Source: Hanleya hanleyi (Eukaryota; Mollusca; Polyplacophora; Lepidopleurida; Hanleyidae). From it: 64,000 nt of DNA. Below, piece by piece: positions 21,448-33,209 of this stretch (the stretch's first letter is position 1; each line of letters opens with the position of its first letter). Below the pieces are notes generated by a model, which saw only the letters and a program-made list of their open reading frames with translations, made no database searches and was not told the origin of the DNA. A program made the position numbers and the translations under genes. The DNA lies in contig JAVTVY010018668.1 in assembly GCA_036873755.1 (NCBI GenBank), positions 19,007 to 83,006 of the forward strand, read 5' to 3'.

Positions 21448-21557
21448 CACTACCCTAGGGAAGCCTGGGTCCAGGCGACTAATTTGGTGCAATTCGTTTT
21501 TCTCTAGGCCCTCTGGTCTTCGGTATAGGACATATGGAGAAAAGGAGGGTTCCCCAC
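21448..21557. repeat. Polinton right terminal inverted repeat
   Basis: Contains CTAGGGAAGCCTGGGTCCAG, CTAGGCCCTCTGG and CGGTATAGGAC, the inverse of sequences at 8909-9022. It ends near the CCCCAC at 21557. Confidence 0.8.
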
Positions 21558-21904
21558 TTGCCATTTATGCTGGACATATGGCTGGCGATATTGTCGGCTG
21601 TCATGCTTTATGACATGCATTTCGGGAGATTAACATTGGAGTAAATAAAGGACATGTACAGACGTATTCAGGGGCAGATAACTCTTGTTGCGTTTTCCGG
21701 GACATGTCAATTAACATTGAAGTAACTGAAGAACATATCCAGGGGAGATAACTCTTGCTGGGCCTAAACACCAGGTTCCGAAAGTGTACCTTGACGCCTC
21801 TTGACACCTTGAAGGCATTAAACGTCGCATTGACCTTGGAAATTTTGGTTCCGATCTCGTGACCCCTGCGTTACCTAGAAGCTAAAGCCTGGACCATTGA
21901 CCTC
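21558..21904. repeat. Flank with an 80-90-bp imperfect direct duplication
   Basis: Two diverged copies share ATTAACATTGGAGTAA / ATTAACATTGAAGTAA and CAGGGG(C)AGATAACTCTTG, at about 21629-21690 and 21712-21760. No gene recognised in the rest. Confidence 0.6.
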
Positions 21905-22025
21905 TATTACCCTGCGGACATTCTCGAACATTTCCGGAGATGATCGGACATTGCCGAAGATTCCCGGACATTATCGCTGATTCCCGGACATACCCGAAGA
22001 TTTCCGGACATTCCCGAAGATTCAG
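21905..22025. repeat. 20-bp tandem repeat
   Basis: Five to six diverged units of the form CGGACATTGCCGAAGATTCC, tandem from about 21913 to 22022. Confidence 0.8.
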
Positions 22026-22605
22026 TCGAAGCGACCACCCCGTATTTGAAGTCGCGTTTTTTCTGTCCGCAGAGGCTTCTTTCCGGAACCAGAAGTGACT
22101 GCATCACCGCCGGACATGACCGCATCACTGCGGAGGAATACATCCCCAGGGATCACTAATGATTGACCTCTGTGACATCACAAATACGCAATTTTTTTAT
22201 GTCAATACACCGGAATATGCTCTTTCTATAGTGCTTGGCAAAGTGTGTAACTGATAATATAGTTCAGGCTGATCTGCTGGTTACACAAAGCCTCGACATT
22301 CATGGTTATTTATATTGAAGCAATGCATATTCAATCAGCCAGCCAAATACAAACTGTGTATAGGACTGAGCCTAATAGTGTCATCATCCCTTGACGGCGG
22401 AACAGGGGGGCGGGGGAGCCATGGCCCCCAAATATTTTCAACCAAAAAAATAAATAAATAAATAAATAAAAACGACAAAAAAAGACAAAAAGAGGCAGAA
22501 ACAGATAAAAAAAAAAAACCGATAGAGTATAGCGAAAAACCAATATCTGTATTGAATGCAGATTTTTTACTTTCTAATAAGCATGAGGGGCATCCTTGCT
22601 CATTC
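22026..22605. other. No gene; low-complexity runs
   Basis: A purine-rich (AAAT)n and poly-A stretch lies at 22440-22520. No coding frame is supported. Confidence 0.5.
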
Positions 22606-22890
22606 CATCTTGCCTATTAAGTCATGGTTCGTCTATCAAATCCGAGCCATGACGGATAGCTTGTACACCACAACGAATATCAGCGCCACTTCAATCGGAA
22701 ATATTCGGGAGCTTATGTCGAACATGCCCATATTTGAACGAATTAAGCACCAGGCAATGTATCCATCTGGTTGCTTTGAAGTCGGATGTTAAAAGGCTAT
22801 CCGAGAATTTTTTCAATGTTTCCGCTCGGACTTCCAAAGAGTTTGTCCTTCAGCTTCTTCTCTACATAAACTAGGCCCTCATCTAATTAT
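22606..22890. repeat. Local duplication A, copy 1
   Basis: Diverged direct copy of 24525-24850. Shared landmarks include GTTCGTCT.(A)CAAA.CCGAGCCATGAC, GAATTAAGC.CCA.GCAATGT and a TTTGTCCTTC.GC segment. No intact open frame is conserved between the copies. Confidence 0.6.
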
Positions 22891-23189
22891 ACCGAGATCC
22901 CAAAACGCCGTCCGTTCATTGGTTGATATTTTCCAATAATAACTGTACAGCCCTAATCTGCCTACAGGGCCTGGTACGGAGATAGGAGTATACAGAACTG
23001 CATTAAGGAGGATGGCTCATTCACACTCATAAGTTGACCTGTGTTCGGCTCCCCAACAAGTAGAAAACATCTGTGCTGGTGACATGATCAAAGCTTAATG
23101 AACCTTTCGTTTGAAATCATATATATTAATATTTAAATTATTTCTACTTTCGAACATCCTCACTTTCTTGACGGGGAATATTAAAAAAA

Positions 23190-23660
23190 AATGTTGTGAG
23201 AAACAAGAACACAGGCAAAACAAATAGAGTTACACATGCGACGATTTCTTGTTTTATTACTCAGAAATACGCTAGAACGCGTCTCCGGTCATCTAAGATC
23301 CCTGGAGCTTCCCGGGCCTGGGCGGCCCCTGGACCCTTACCTATTTGTGATGTGATAGTGGCCCCGCCAATCACAGTTGCTTCCGCCGTGCCCGTGAATA
23401 GTGTAGGCCTCTACATGTTTACATATGTATTTTATTAAATTGTGTTGCAACATTTATTTCAATATTGGTATTGATTTGATATTGGAGCAGCTGGTTAAAT
23501 GTCACAGACGAAGCTGTTTTATATAGTTAATGTGATTTGCCCTCGATGATCGGTAGGCCTACCGTGAATAAACTGCTAAACGTATATTTGACGTGAGTGT
23601 TCCGGGTACTCTAGCTATTCAGATATACTGGTGTGGAGGCTTATAGCGTCAGGTGGCTAA
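23190..23660. other. No gene recognised
   Basis: Plus frame 23196-23438 has no family features. Nothing else supported. Confidence 0.4.
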
Positions 23661-23664
23661 AAGT

Positions 23665-23780
23665 GCGGAGCGATATCCGATACTTGACCGGACTGTTCGG
23701 TCTTCATCCGGCGGAGAACAGACTGGAAAAATCTGATAAATTACAGGCTTTTCATACCGCTTGTGAAACATTATGGAGAT
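23665..23780. repeat. Local duplication B, copy 1
   Basis: Resembles the reverse complement of 26745-26865. Shared words are GAGCGATATCCG, TTCATCCGGCGGAGAA and AATCTGATAAATTACAGG. Confidence 0.65.
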
Positions 23781-24524
23781 AATTTAAAAGTTACTTCAAG
23801 CGTGATATATGACAAATATCACAGAGCAATTGTGGTTTGTTATACGTGTTGCAAAAAAATAAAATAAAAATAAAAATAAATAAAAAATAATAATAAAAAA
23901 AATAAAAATAAAAATGAAAACGTTATGCAGAATTACCTACTGAATTTTGACGAGCTCAAGAGTAGACGACTAAGTAAATCGGACAGACATTAGTATTCAA
24001 CACTCTGCTTGAGAAGTAGCCCCACCCCATTGTGAGAGCTTCCATCATTGTACACCGGCATATGGGATGCTCTAACGCAGCCTTTACATCCAGTTTTCTT
24101 CCTCTAACCTAAAATAAAACTCTTTGTATGTAGTCTATGCCGCATGCGAGCTTTTCCATCTTATGGCCCGCCGTCAATATGAAGTATTTAGCGGTCTGAC
24201 GCCTTTACAGAAGTCCACGTGGCTGACCGCACTACGGTGTGATCAATAATAATCACTCTGTAGGCTTATTCCTTACCGCTTACGAACGAAACATCTGTTG
24301 ATATCGGAAAAATGACGATTATTAACACGGCTGTTCAAATAACAGCAAACTTCCCGTGACCAAGTGTTATACATTGCGACATATACTACAAAATTAATTG
24401 ACAGACGAGCATATGTCAGTGTACGCCGCTCATAGCACAAAACGTAAGTACCGTTGCTTTTATATACGGTTTAGGTTATTAGGTAACAAAATGTGCGATT
24501 GTTTAAATTACCGGTATATATTTT
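23781..24524. other. No gene; A-rich low-complexity run
   Basis: A run of (AAATAA)-type repeats lies at about 23857-23922. The remainder shows no coding or RNA feature. Confidence 0.5.
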
Positions 24525-24850
24525 ACAGCATCATCCGTGGTCAAGGTTCGTCTGACAAAGCCGAGCCATGACAGATATTTCATCATTCTAGTCGAAGACT
24601 ACCGTAGCCGTTGGACTAGGGCTTCCGAAGAGTATTCGTGGCCTCATGTAGCTTCCCCTGTATATCCAAATGGGGAGTTAACCAGTCTATCCGAACTGAC
24701 GATATCTGAAAGAATTAAGCGCCAAGCAATGTGTCGTTTGTTTTGTCTACTTCGAAAATCAGATGTTCATATCCATGAATGTTTTGACTTAATCCTCTCG
24801 AATTTCAAGAGACAATTTTTTTTGTCCTTCGGCGTTTATCTTCGCATTTA
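24525..24850. repeat. Local duplication A, copy 2
   Basis: Direct diverged copy of 22606-22890, with extra sequence between shared blocks. The 125-residue open frame here lacks an equivalent in copy 1 and is not supported as a gene. Confidence 0.6.
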
Positions 24851-25159
24851 CTTTCGTCGGAGCATCAGGGCTCGCCGCAGCTACGCGGAACCTCGTCGGA
24901 CCGCCCGAGCCTGATGCGTTGTTCGTTGATTGTCTGTTACAACTTCGTCACAGACCAACCACCTCACTGGGTTATGAAGTGAGGCTGTGAAACGGAGCAT
25001 GTGCTGTGGGGAGGTTGATCACAGAGGTCAAGCTATGACGGAAGTCACTCGGCTGTCATGCGCTGCTCGAACAACAGACCGTTGAAATCGTAGTCTCGCG
25101 GAGTTAACTAAATAATATAGCCCTCACGAGTATGACATCTTAGCTTGCTAAGGGCATTT

Positions 25160-25700
25160 CACGTTCCACTCAACACTACCCTTAGCTCAATGGCTTCGTT
25201 CTCCGTGTATTTCGCCCAATGTGAGCTTCCCCAAGCATCAAATCACATGCCCGCTCTATTTAAACGAGCCAATGAAATTATCCGAATTCAAATATTTTGA
25301 CCTGGGAATCTCAGATGTGAGATATGTCGATTGCACTTAAGTGCTCGAGGCGCAAGACTGTGGGAGACCAAACCGAAGTTGTGCGAATTAGCTATTTTAT
25401 TTCTCACTCTAATGGAGCATGCTTCTTTGTTTTTCTTAAGAAAAATCATATTACAAACGGCCTAACATATTAGAAAATAAAATAAAATCGGCGGCAGTTC
25501 ATAGGAAAATGATATGATTTTTATTTTATGATGGGGGCACTTCGAGGCCCACCAAGAGATCATTTCAATCGATCGCTTTCTGGAGGTGTGTCTTCATTTT
25601 ATGAATGTGATTGCGCCGATGTCGGGTCTCACGGGACCAATCGCATGTGACCGTTTGGGAAACGCCCTATTACACTCAGATATCACCCGTTACCGCATGG
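25160..25700. repeat. Local duplication C, copy 1
   Basis: Direct copy of about 29050-29560, with roughly four of five bases shared by eye. Landmarks are CATTTAAACGAG-like, GAGGCGCAAGACTGT, ACCAAACCGAAGTTGTG, GGGGGCACTTCGAGGCCCAC and TGTGACCGTTTGGGAAACGC. No coding frame is preserved. Confidence 0.8.
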
Positions 25701-25741
25701 CTATGAGCAGAAGTTTCGGATGATGGAGTATGAGGGCTATA

Positions 25742-26180
25742 GGTCGGCCCCAGTCACCTCCAGCGAGGATTTTAGATAATTTTATTACGAATCACCCACC
25801 TCTGAAACTGCCGTACATCTGATCTCTATCCCCTCCTGCGCACTATTTTAAAATCTTGCGCACTATTGTGAAATAGTGACACATATATCGCCGTCCGAAT
25901 TTTCCAGTCCAAAACTTCAACTCTCTACGCGCCATGTTGGTGAAGGTCACGGTATATGTGTACTGGGCCGTTTGCAATTGAACATGGCGCGTATAAAGTG
26001 GAAGTTGTCGACTGGAAAATTCAGACGGCAATATATGCGTTACTATTTCACAATAGTGCGCAAGATTTTAAAATAGTGCGCAGGAGCTAGGGGTAGAGAT
26101 TAGATGTACGGCAGTTTCAGAGGTGGGTGATTCGTAATAAAATTATCTAAAATCCTCGCTGGAGGTGACTGGGGCCGACC
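25742..26180. mobile_element. 439-bp foldback element flanked by TA
   Basis: Nearly the whole element is one palindrome. It opens GGTCGGCCCCAGTCACCTCC at 25742 and closes GGAGGTGACTGGGGCCGACC at 26180, with TA on both sides. The arms of about 200 bp share TCACCCACCTCTGAAACTGC and TGCGCACTATT..AAA words; the loop is about 40 bp. A foldback MITE using a TA target, transposase unknown. The paired open frames on both strands simply mirror each other. Confidence 0.88.
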
Positions 26181-26279
26181 TATGGGCTATATATTATTTA
26201 GCTACGCGGAGTACGATATCCAGCAGGGGAGTTGACGAATACGGAGAACTAACTGCATGAGGAGGTATCATCGGGAACA

Positions 26280-26480
26280 CCAAATACTACCTAAATACAA
26301 CGACACACGTCGGTTGGCCGTCTCTACCACAATTCTTCATTTCATACTATAATAAAATATGTATAGGTTGCCAGTAGTGAATTAAGCGCATTTAGACGCA
26401 TTGACCTTTGACCTCTGTGACGTTGTGACGTCATATCCTTTCGACCTTTGTGGAAGCCACTCCCAGTCACGTAATCGGAT
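26280..26480. repeat. Local duplication D, copy 1
   Basis: Resembles the reverse complement of 28640-28835. Shared words are CGTCGGTTGGCC, AATTCTTCATTT and CCTTTGTGGAA. Confidence 0.6.
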
Positions 26481-26744
26481 GCGATACAGTAAACACACAC
26501 GGTAAGACTGACCCCGGGACCGTGTGTATCCATTTTCAGCCTACTTTCGGAAACTGCAAGAGGAAATTTCCATAAATCAATACCACGTGAGTTCGTCAGC
26601 CAATCATCTAAAGTCTACCGACGTAACACCAACATAACCCGCCATTTTCGAGTCATGTGATGTCGTACTTGTTCAAAATTTCAGATCTACCACACCTCTT
26701 GGATGATACGAAAGTTATTCATACCTATATATTTTGTAAGCCCA

Positions 26745-26865
26745 GGCAATACCTGTTTCCGAAGTGGTATGAAAACCTGTAATTTATCAGATTTCTCCGC
26801 CGGATGAAGGCCGAACAGAATACGGTAAAGTACCGGATATCGCTCAGCGATAATGGAGACACACG
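26745..26865. repeat. Local duplication B, copy 2 (inverted)
   Basis: Reverse-complement relative of 23665-23780. The minus-strand frame through it (MACESCVSIIAERYP and on, ATG at about 26880) ends near a possible donor, but copy 1 does not keep the frame, so a gene is not supported. Confidence 0.6.
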
Positions 26866-28279
26866 ATTCGCAAGCCATCTTATGGATGGCGAAGTGTACG
26901 CAAATGACTCGACACGACCTCGGACAATGTAGGACATTAGAAACTCGGTCCGCACTGCTGGGAATCCATATTGGCATCCATTTTGAAAGAATAATATCAC
27001 GCGGAAACTCCGAACAGCGCATGTCAGCTGTATGACTTCCGTTACCATGGGCCCTGATGGATATTAGCTCAGGAAGAAAAACCGAGAGAAACACCTCAAA
27101 TTAGAAGAGATTTTTCCCGGGTAGAATCAAGGGAATGTCCATTTCATTTGGATATATATTTTATCTCCCGGTAAGAGAGAAATAAAACGAGGACTATGTG
27201 AGGGGAAACACATCCTACAGCATGTGATGTGCCTCACGTGCGGCGGATCACGGTTTACAGCTGAGAGCTGTAAAATCCTCACACCATTAATGCGCGAGGT
27301 ATTATGACTTCACGGAATAAGCCGAGCAGTCGCGAATTACAGTAAACACTGACCAGTACGCAAAGTCAAAGGTCATTTCCGGTCACGTGACCATGGAGTA
27401 TGCAGGAATGTGTTTGTGCACATTCGCCCGTATCCGCGCTATTCGTATTACTCCCGAGTGCACATGCACACCATGACGTGAAAGCCACACCATCGCCAGG
27501 GTACTGTATAACACTACACAACAAGAACGTTCTGTTGAACCTTTCAACACTGGGCCCAGTATGATATAACCGCTGTACAATCAGGGTCACATTTCACATG
27601 CACTTACGTACCCATTCCATCCCAAACTGCGGTTTCTTTGCTACTGAAGACGTAACAGATAGGCTATGAAATTTCGCCCATTGAGGAAGATCATCCACTG
27701 ATGTAGATAATTAAAGAAGAAAAATGAAAAAATAATTTCATATTTACATTTATAATTTTGTACGTTATTTTAGTCTGTGGTACTGCCAATCGGACTTGAC
27801 CCAGTTAAGTATAAGAACCCCAAACTCAGCGTCAAAATTGATCTACGAGTGGCAAATAATACTACTGGACCATAATTTTCTCCATGTATCTACAGTGAAA
27901 ATATTATTCAAATCGTTTTCAATGTTAATTTTAATATCACTCCGGTTGTATTGTTTTTGACGCCACATTTGGAGTTCTCGGTTAAGCCTGACTGACAGTC
28001 CCATTGACTAAATTACGTATGAAATAAATGTGAATAAGGAATATTCACAGGACACTCACAGGAATACCTGTACACACTGGATTGGAGCCAGAGAAGACGG
28101 ATCACATGTGACGTCATCTGTTACGTCTTCGGTAGTAGAGTATGGGTGCGTAAGTGTGTGGGGGTTTACTGGTTGTAAAGTGCGTATATGTGGACCATAC
28201 TGGGACAACGAAAGATTCAAAGCGAGACCCTGTATGGCCCATTTTGACTCGGGATTGAACCTAAATCGCCCAACCATGC
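26866..28279. other. No gene recognised
   Basis: Only short frames without family features. One copy of a GCACACCATGACGT-type motif lies near 27465, related to the cluster at 28280-28625. Confidence 0.4.
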
Positions 28280-28625
28280 TCTGGGCGCAAAAATATTGCC
28301 ATTTCTCTGCAACTCCTCGTTAGCGCATGCGCACCATGACGTTACAGTCACACCATGGACAGGACACTGTCATTGCGCACCCCTAATTCTAATTTTCTCT
28401 ATTTCTCCAATGCTGTGCATGCGCACCATAACGTCACTTCCTGTCAAAACCACCCCAAGCGTAGTCAACATGCTGAGCGCGTCAAGACGACACCCTTCAC
28501 GCCCCATTTAGACCACGTATGGTTCCTTAATCGCCCAAACACGCTCCAGTGCATCCCAAAATGCCATCTTTCTCTATTATTCCTCGACTACGCATGCGCA
28601 CCATAGCGTCACATCCACACCAATG
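28280..28625. repeat. Threefold imperfect repeat carrying GCATGCGCACCAT(A/G)..GT
   Basis: The word GCATGCGCACCAT occurs near 28325, 28419 and 28594, each time preceded by a pyrimidine-rich TTTCTC segment and followed by a CGTCA/CGTTA motif. Spacing is about 95 and 175 bp. The core resembles the NRF-1 palindrome next to a CRE half-site, but transcription-factor use is speculative. Confidence 0.6.
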
Positions 28626-28639
28626 TTTGTGTCATGCCG

Positions 28640-28835
28640 GTCATATTATCAGAAGTGAGTTCCACAAAGGTCAATCGGTGTGATGTCGCAAAGTACGCTC
28701 AAAGGTGAAAGGACAGTCTGCGGCTAATTGCGCTTACTTCACTACTAGCATCCCACATAAATATTTTATATCGTGTTATAAAATGAAGAATTGTGACAGG
28801 GATGGCCAACCGACGTGCGTCGTTCTATTTAGGTA
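28640..28835. repeat. Local duplication D, copy 2 (inverted)
   Basis: Reverse-complement relative of 26280-26480. Confidence 0.6.
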
Positions 28836-29049
28836 GGCACTGACTAAATTACATACAAAATAAATGTGAATATGAGGTTATTTAATTTTTTCATTTTTTT
28901 TTTCTTTCAAATGTCTTCTCTGTGTCTAGCTTGGCAAGTGGGTGGATTTTCATAACCATACTGCACGCTATTGGGAAGAAATCGCCAAAAGACTGACAAG
29001 AGGTCATCTTATCGAGCTAAGGAAATTTTTCATTTCATTACAAAACTAC

Positions 29050-29560
29050 CATTAGCACAATTCATTCTCCCGATGTCAGCTTCCCAAAGCATTGAGCCAC
29101 ATGTCCGCTCCATTTAAACGAGTCAATGAAATTATCTGTATCTGAATATTTTGACCCGGGAATCCCAGACATTAGACATGTTAATTTCACTTGAGTGCAC
29201 GAGGCGCAAGACTGTTGGATTCGTCTCGGGACCAAACCGAAGTTGTGTGAATTAGCTATTTTATTTTTCACTCTAATGGTGCATGTTTCTTTGTTTTTCT
29301 TAAGAAAAATTATATTACAAACCGCCTAACACTAACATAAGTGAAAGAAAGAAATTCGGCGGCGGTTCACAGGAAAAATATATGTTTTCTATTTTGTGAC
29401 GGGGGCACTTCGAGGCCCACCAAGGGATCATTTCAATCCATCGTTTTCTGGATGTGTCTGACGTTCTGTAATAGTGATTGCTCCGATGTCGGATCTCAAT
29501 CCCAATCAGATGTGACCGTTTGGGAAACGCCCTAATATACACTGATAGGTCCGTGTATCC
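29050..29560. repeat. Local duplication C, copy 2
   Basis: Direct relative of 25160-25700. The short open frames on both strands here are not conserved between copies. Confidence 0.8.
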
Positions 29561-31525
29561 TCGTCACGGTTGCCTGGTCCGTGGGATATGGCTGTGGGAT
29601 ATTGGATGATAGATGACTACGTATATTTTTAATAAATTATGAAAGTTAAAGATTATAGTTAAACAAAATTCAAACCATTTTTTCATGTTTCTCTCTCTCT
29701 CCGAGTTACTTCAGTATTTTCTACAATAACCCTGATTAGTTAATCTACGTCATAGAGATCAGAATTATATCAGAAAATTAAGAACTGCGATTTTGTTCGC
29801 CTTAAACTCAATGGGAATGACTTTATTTGAGCGAAAGATGAGAGAAAAACAAACTAAGGAGAAATGTAAATTTATTAAATTTCTTGAAAATATAAATAGG
29901 CATCTAAACTACTAGGCAACTGTGGCATGTGCGTACACCTATTGATAAACTTAGATAAGAGAATATAGTTCGCATGGGGACCATGATTTCACTCATATCA
30001 TACGTTATAATTCCCTAAAGCCTTGAGCTATAAAAAGGCAGTCAACCAATATACAACTGACGTCAGGATTTTTTTGAAAAAAAAAATATATATATAGCAG
30101 TAAAAAGTGGACATAGTTGGGATCAACGTGGTACAGTTAGCTGTATTCCGCAATACGTGAGATTTCCGTCGTGATTGACTGAGGCCGGGCCCGGACAGGG
30201 ATCACGTATAGTAGAGTCGCCATGTATTGTCTATGACATGGACGCTCACACCCCTTATCTTATGTGCTAAATCTGGGACGATTAGAACTAGTGAAAATTG
30301 TCCCAGGCTAAACTGAAGGAGAACAAGCCCAAACAGGTATGCTGGATACGATTGTAAGTTTTAATTTATACTTCGATAAGCTCGTTTGCTGTTTTGTACC
30401 GGTACTGTATGTCCCATTTTAATTTTATGCATGTGGGGCAATTCCTACAAGGCTGTATTGTAAGAACACGGAAGTCGATGTTCAAGTCAAATCAAGCACT
30501 TATAAGTAGTGTTATTCTATTTAATGACAAGTAGACATACTGCAGAAACTGTGAATAATGGAATCCATTCCTCCTTCGGTAACAAAGTCGAACGCGGTAT
30601 GATCTGCAAGGTATGGTAAGAGGATTCTGAAATGCAATTTGCCATCATTTGATTTTATATGTATACTTGTGTTTTAATATGTGCATTATGTCACGATATT
30701 GCGAGTATTTTCGAAATGGGCGCCACCTGAAGGTGAATTTGGATATCTCGATCAGTTTTGTGTATATCTTGTGTCTCACAACTCAAAAGCTTATAGAGCC
30801 AGGCCCGTTCGGGCGAACCCCCTTTCGGAAATATTATATATTTTTCTCATATAAATGCCCTTTTCAAACCCTATTTGCCCTTTTTCCCATACAGCGGACC
30901 CCATGATGTACCCTTTTGGAGTGAAGACGAACCACCCATCAGTAAATCCTGGCTACGGCCCTGAGTGTCAATTTAGTTTTTGACCCCCATGAATGGTACT
31001 GTACGGTTCATATGGTATTGCCTCCAGGGATAGAACGACATAAGTCATGTACATAAATAGTTTCGAGTGTATTACTTTTATTTTCAGTTTAAACACTCTC
31101 GACTTCTCTTGCTGTCCTTTGTCCTCTATATCAACACGTATCACACGCGGATCCATACACACTTAATCACGTCATATAATGTATGATCAATATAATTTAA
31201 AGGCTATTTTCAGATATTGTATTTTTCTCCATAGGCTATAATACCCAGTGGTGTCTTTTGTTGTTGTTGTGTTTTTTTTGCAGTTTTTTGTTTGAAGTAC
31301 CGGTAGCTATTACCTGCATTTCTAACTGACATACGCATAAGAGGTACGATAAGCCGACACGCTACAGTGACCGTGATGTTTTTGCCATGACGCTGTGTGT
31401 CCCATGTAGGTTAATATATATTTATATGTAGGGCTGATTTGAAGGTCGGTGTTAGTGGGTGTGAATGATCCTATGGCAGTGGGTATATAGCTACGTATAT
31501 ATAAACGTTCGACATTTAAAAGGTT
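29561..31525. other. No gene recognised
   Basis: AT-rich sequence with short low-complexity runs (for example 30070-30100). Short frames at 30649-30906 and 31162-30968 have no family features. Confidence 0.45.
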
Positions 31526-31895
31526 ACAGGGAACCACCTCTCTGAAATGGAGGCCAAAAAGGTCACTTTTGCTTAATAGCTTTTGATTTATTAATCATAA
31601 AACTTCAAAATCTTCAGGCGACTTATATTGTTAAACAGTGGCTTTCCAAGGAAAGTGTGCACAGTCTAAATTTTAATAGAGAACAAAACATGTCGTGACT
31701 CGGCTGTTTGTCTGTTCGTCTGTTCGTCTGTTTTTATGCAAATTGGATATACAATTTATTTTTTCAATACCTTCCGATTCGAATATATATGTCCATGATC
31801 GCCTATGGCGAATGTCTCTTACTTCAGTATATATTTTTGACTTTACTGGGCAAAAACAACCTTTTCTACCTCCATTTTAAGCCAAATCCATAATG
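31526..31895. mobile_element. Diverged copy of the 62062-62431 inverted-repeat element
   Basis: The left end, ACAGGG...CTCTCTGAAATGGAGG.CAAAAAGG, and right end, GCAAAAAC..CCTTTTCTACCTCCATTTTA, match the inverted ends of the element at 62062-62431. Length is about 370 bp, as there. The right terminus is eroded. Small plus frames within it are not genes. Confidence 0.55.
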
Positions 31896-32190
31896 CTATA
31901 CCGTACTCTCAAATGTATTGTTACACAGTGAAACAATATTCTGACGCAAATCGTAGAACTGTTGCCATTATCTCGGTATCCAAATATGGCATCCATCGTC
32001 CAGAGGCAAAATCGGATATTTCGAGAAGGTATTTTGTACCCGTACTACATTGGATAGTCTGATTTCGTCAAGCTCAAACACTGCAGGCGACATGCAAGTA
32101 GTGTAAAATTGACCGCTTTGGGACGACGGAGCATGAGAATGGTCACGATCAGGGTGGAGAAGTTGAAGCGGAGGTGACAGCCGTCGTTAA

Positions 32191-32245
32191 CGGAAGAGAC
32201 GTCATCAACGGAAGTGATGTCATCACAGGAAGTGATGTAACACAG
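32191..32245. promoter_or_regulatory. Three tandem ETS/CRE-like motifs
   Basis: CGGAAGAGACGTCATCAA, CGGAAGTGATGTCATCA and GGAAGTGATGTAACA stand head to tail. GGAAGTGACGTCA is a known composite ETS-CREB promoter motif. No transcript start is visible nearby, so function is unproven. Confidence 0.35.
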
Positions 32246-32394
32246 TAAGGAGGGGGCAGGTTGCATGATCATGATCATGATTAGTGAGGGATCAGGGATG
32301 AAAGATCAGGAGCGAATAAAGTTCTTAAACAGGTTCGATAACCATAACCAGTGAATAGGAAACACATGATTAATAGATAATCAAAGGGTCAAAA

Positions 32395-32640
32395 TAACGA
32401 GTAAAGATCACGATGATGAGTAAAGGTCAAAATAATGAGTAAAGTTTGGTATCTTTATAACCATATCCACATCCTTAATTATATCCACATCTATATAATA
32501 TCCACATATTTATATCCACCTACTCATATCCATATCTTTATATCCACTCCTAAATAATATACACATCTACACATACTTTGAATATAATTACAAGCGTCTA
32601 GTCCGTCATTCATAATCCAGCCGTCGTCCATTAGAGTTCA
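32395..32640. repeat. Simple ATCCACAT-type repeat and a truncated dispersed repeat (copy B)
   Basis: At about 32457-32575 variants of ATATCCACATCTTTAT repeat. At 32587-32635 the sequence AATTACAAGCGTCTAGTCCG and CCGTCGTCCATTAGAG matches the dispersed repeat described at 8427, cut off after the first 50 bp. Confidence 0.65.
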
Positions 32641-33006
32641 TATATATTTATGTATGAAGATTTAATATGAATCAGTATTACAATGTTTGTTAGTGTATAT
32701 ATCATGTTGTAATGTTTATCATCTGATCAATAAAACTGATCTTTTCTTTTCTTTGTAGTTTACTATACTTCATGCAATATAAGAGAAAGCATTAGTTCAG
32801 TGGATTGGTCGCCCCTTGTTCCGATAATACAAGTCCGTCGTATTGAGTCAGTTGTTTATAATGTTCTTAAATAGCTCGACTCTTCTCGGGTGATACTTCG
32901 CAGCAAACATCTTCCGCATAATGGCCGAGTATTAACAACCGACCAATGTTATTCCATCTTCAAATAAAGTAACCCTCACAGCTTTATAGGATGACAATGA
33001 ACTCAC

Positions 33007-33209
33007 GATCTTTGTAAGCATATCCCATGATTCCTCGCTACAGTAGAGGTCTCTTCCCCTGGCTAATATCTTATGAACTTGTGTCCTCACAGGGGACGAC
33101 TTTTTCTTCTGATCTTTCACACTCATACTGTTCTTTGCGAGATGATTCTGCCAAACGATATATTTCTTGACCGCTGATGATTTTGGAATTGGCGACCATT
33201 TCCTTTTTC
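33007..33209 (-). CDS. Candidate internal exon, unknown gene
   Basis: The minus strand from an acceptor (CTACTAG, exon base 33209) to a strong donor (GTGAGT at 33006) is open for 67 codons. The translation contains SSAVKKYIVWQNHLAKNS, then KKKSSPVRTQVHKILARGR and LYCSEESWDMLTKI. Amino-acid composition is protein-like, with Trp and amphipathic helices. No family recognised and no partner exons were identified, so it may be a fragment of a decayed gene. An ATG at 33126 is internal to the frame. Confidence 0.3.

Larger units (their letters stand above)
8909..21557 (-). mobile_element. Decayed Polinton/Maverick element lacking a recognisable PolB
   Basis: Long self-synthesising-type DNA transposon, about 12.65 kb including a nested 3.6-kb insertion. 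Inverted termini match over about 110 bp (8909-9022 with 21448-21557). Gene order on the minus strand from the right is: unknown protein copy 2, Arg-rich protein, unknown protein copy 1, integrase, membrane protein, packaging ATPase, pX-like, coiled-coil, penton, pVI-like, major capsid, protease. ATP-to-PRO order matches the conserved Polinton morphogenesis block. Every large gene carries frameshifts or stops. The protein-primed PolB normally present was not found between the termini, which fits a deletion derivative. Target-site duplication was not resolved; CTTG occurs at both outer flanks. Confidence 0.85.

Noticed and set aside
26687..27094. 135-residue minus-strand frame as a gene
   Set aside because: It has no family features and overlaps duplication B, whose other copy does not keep the frame.
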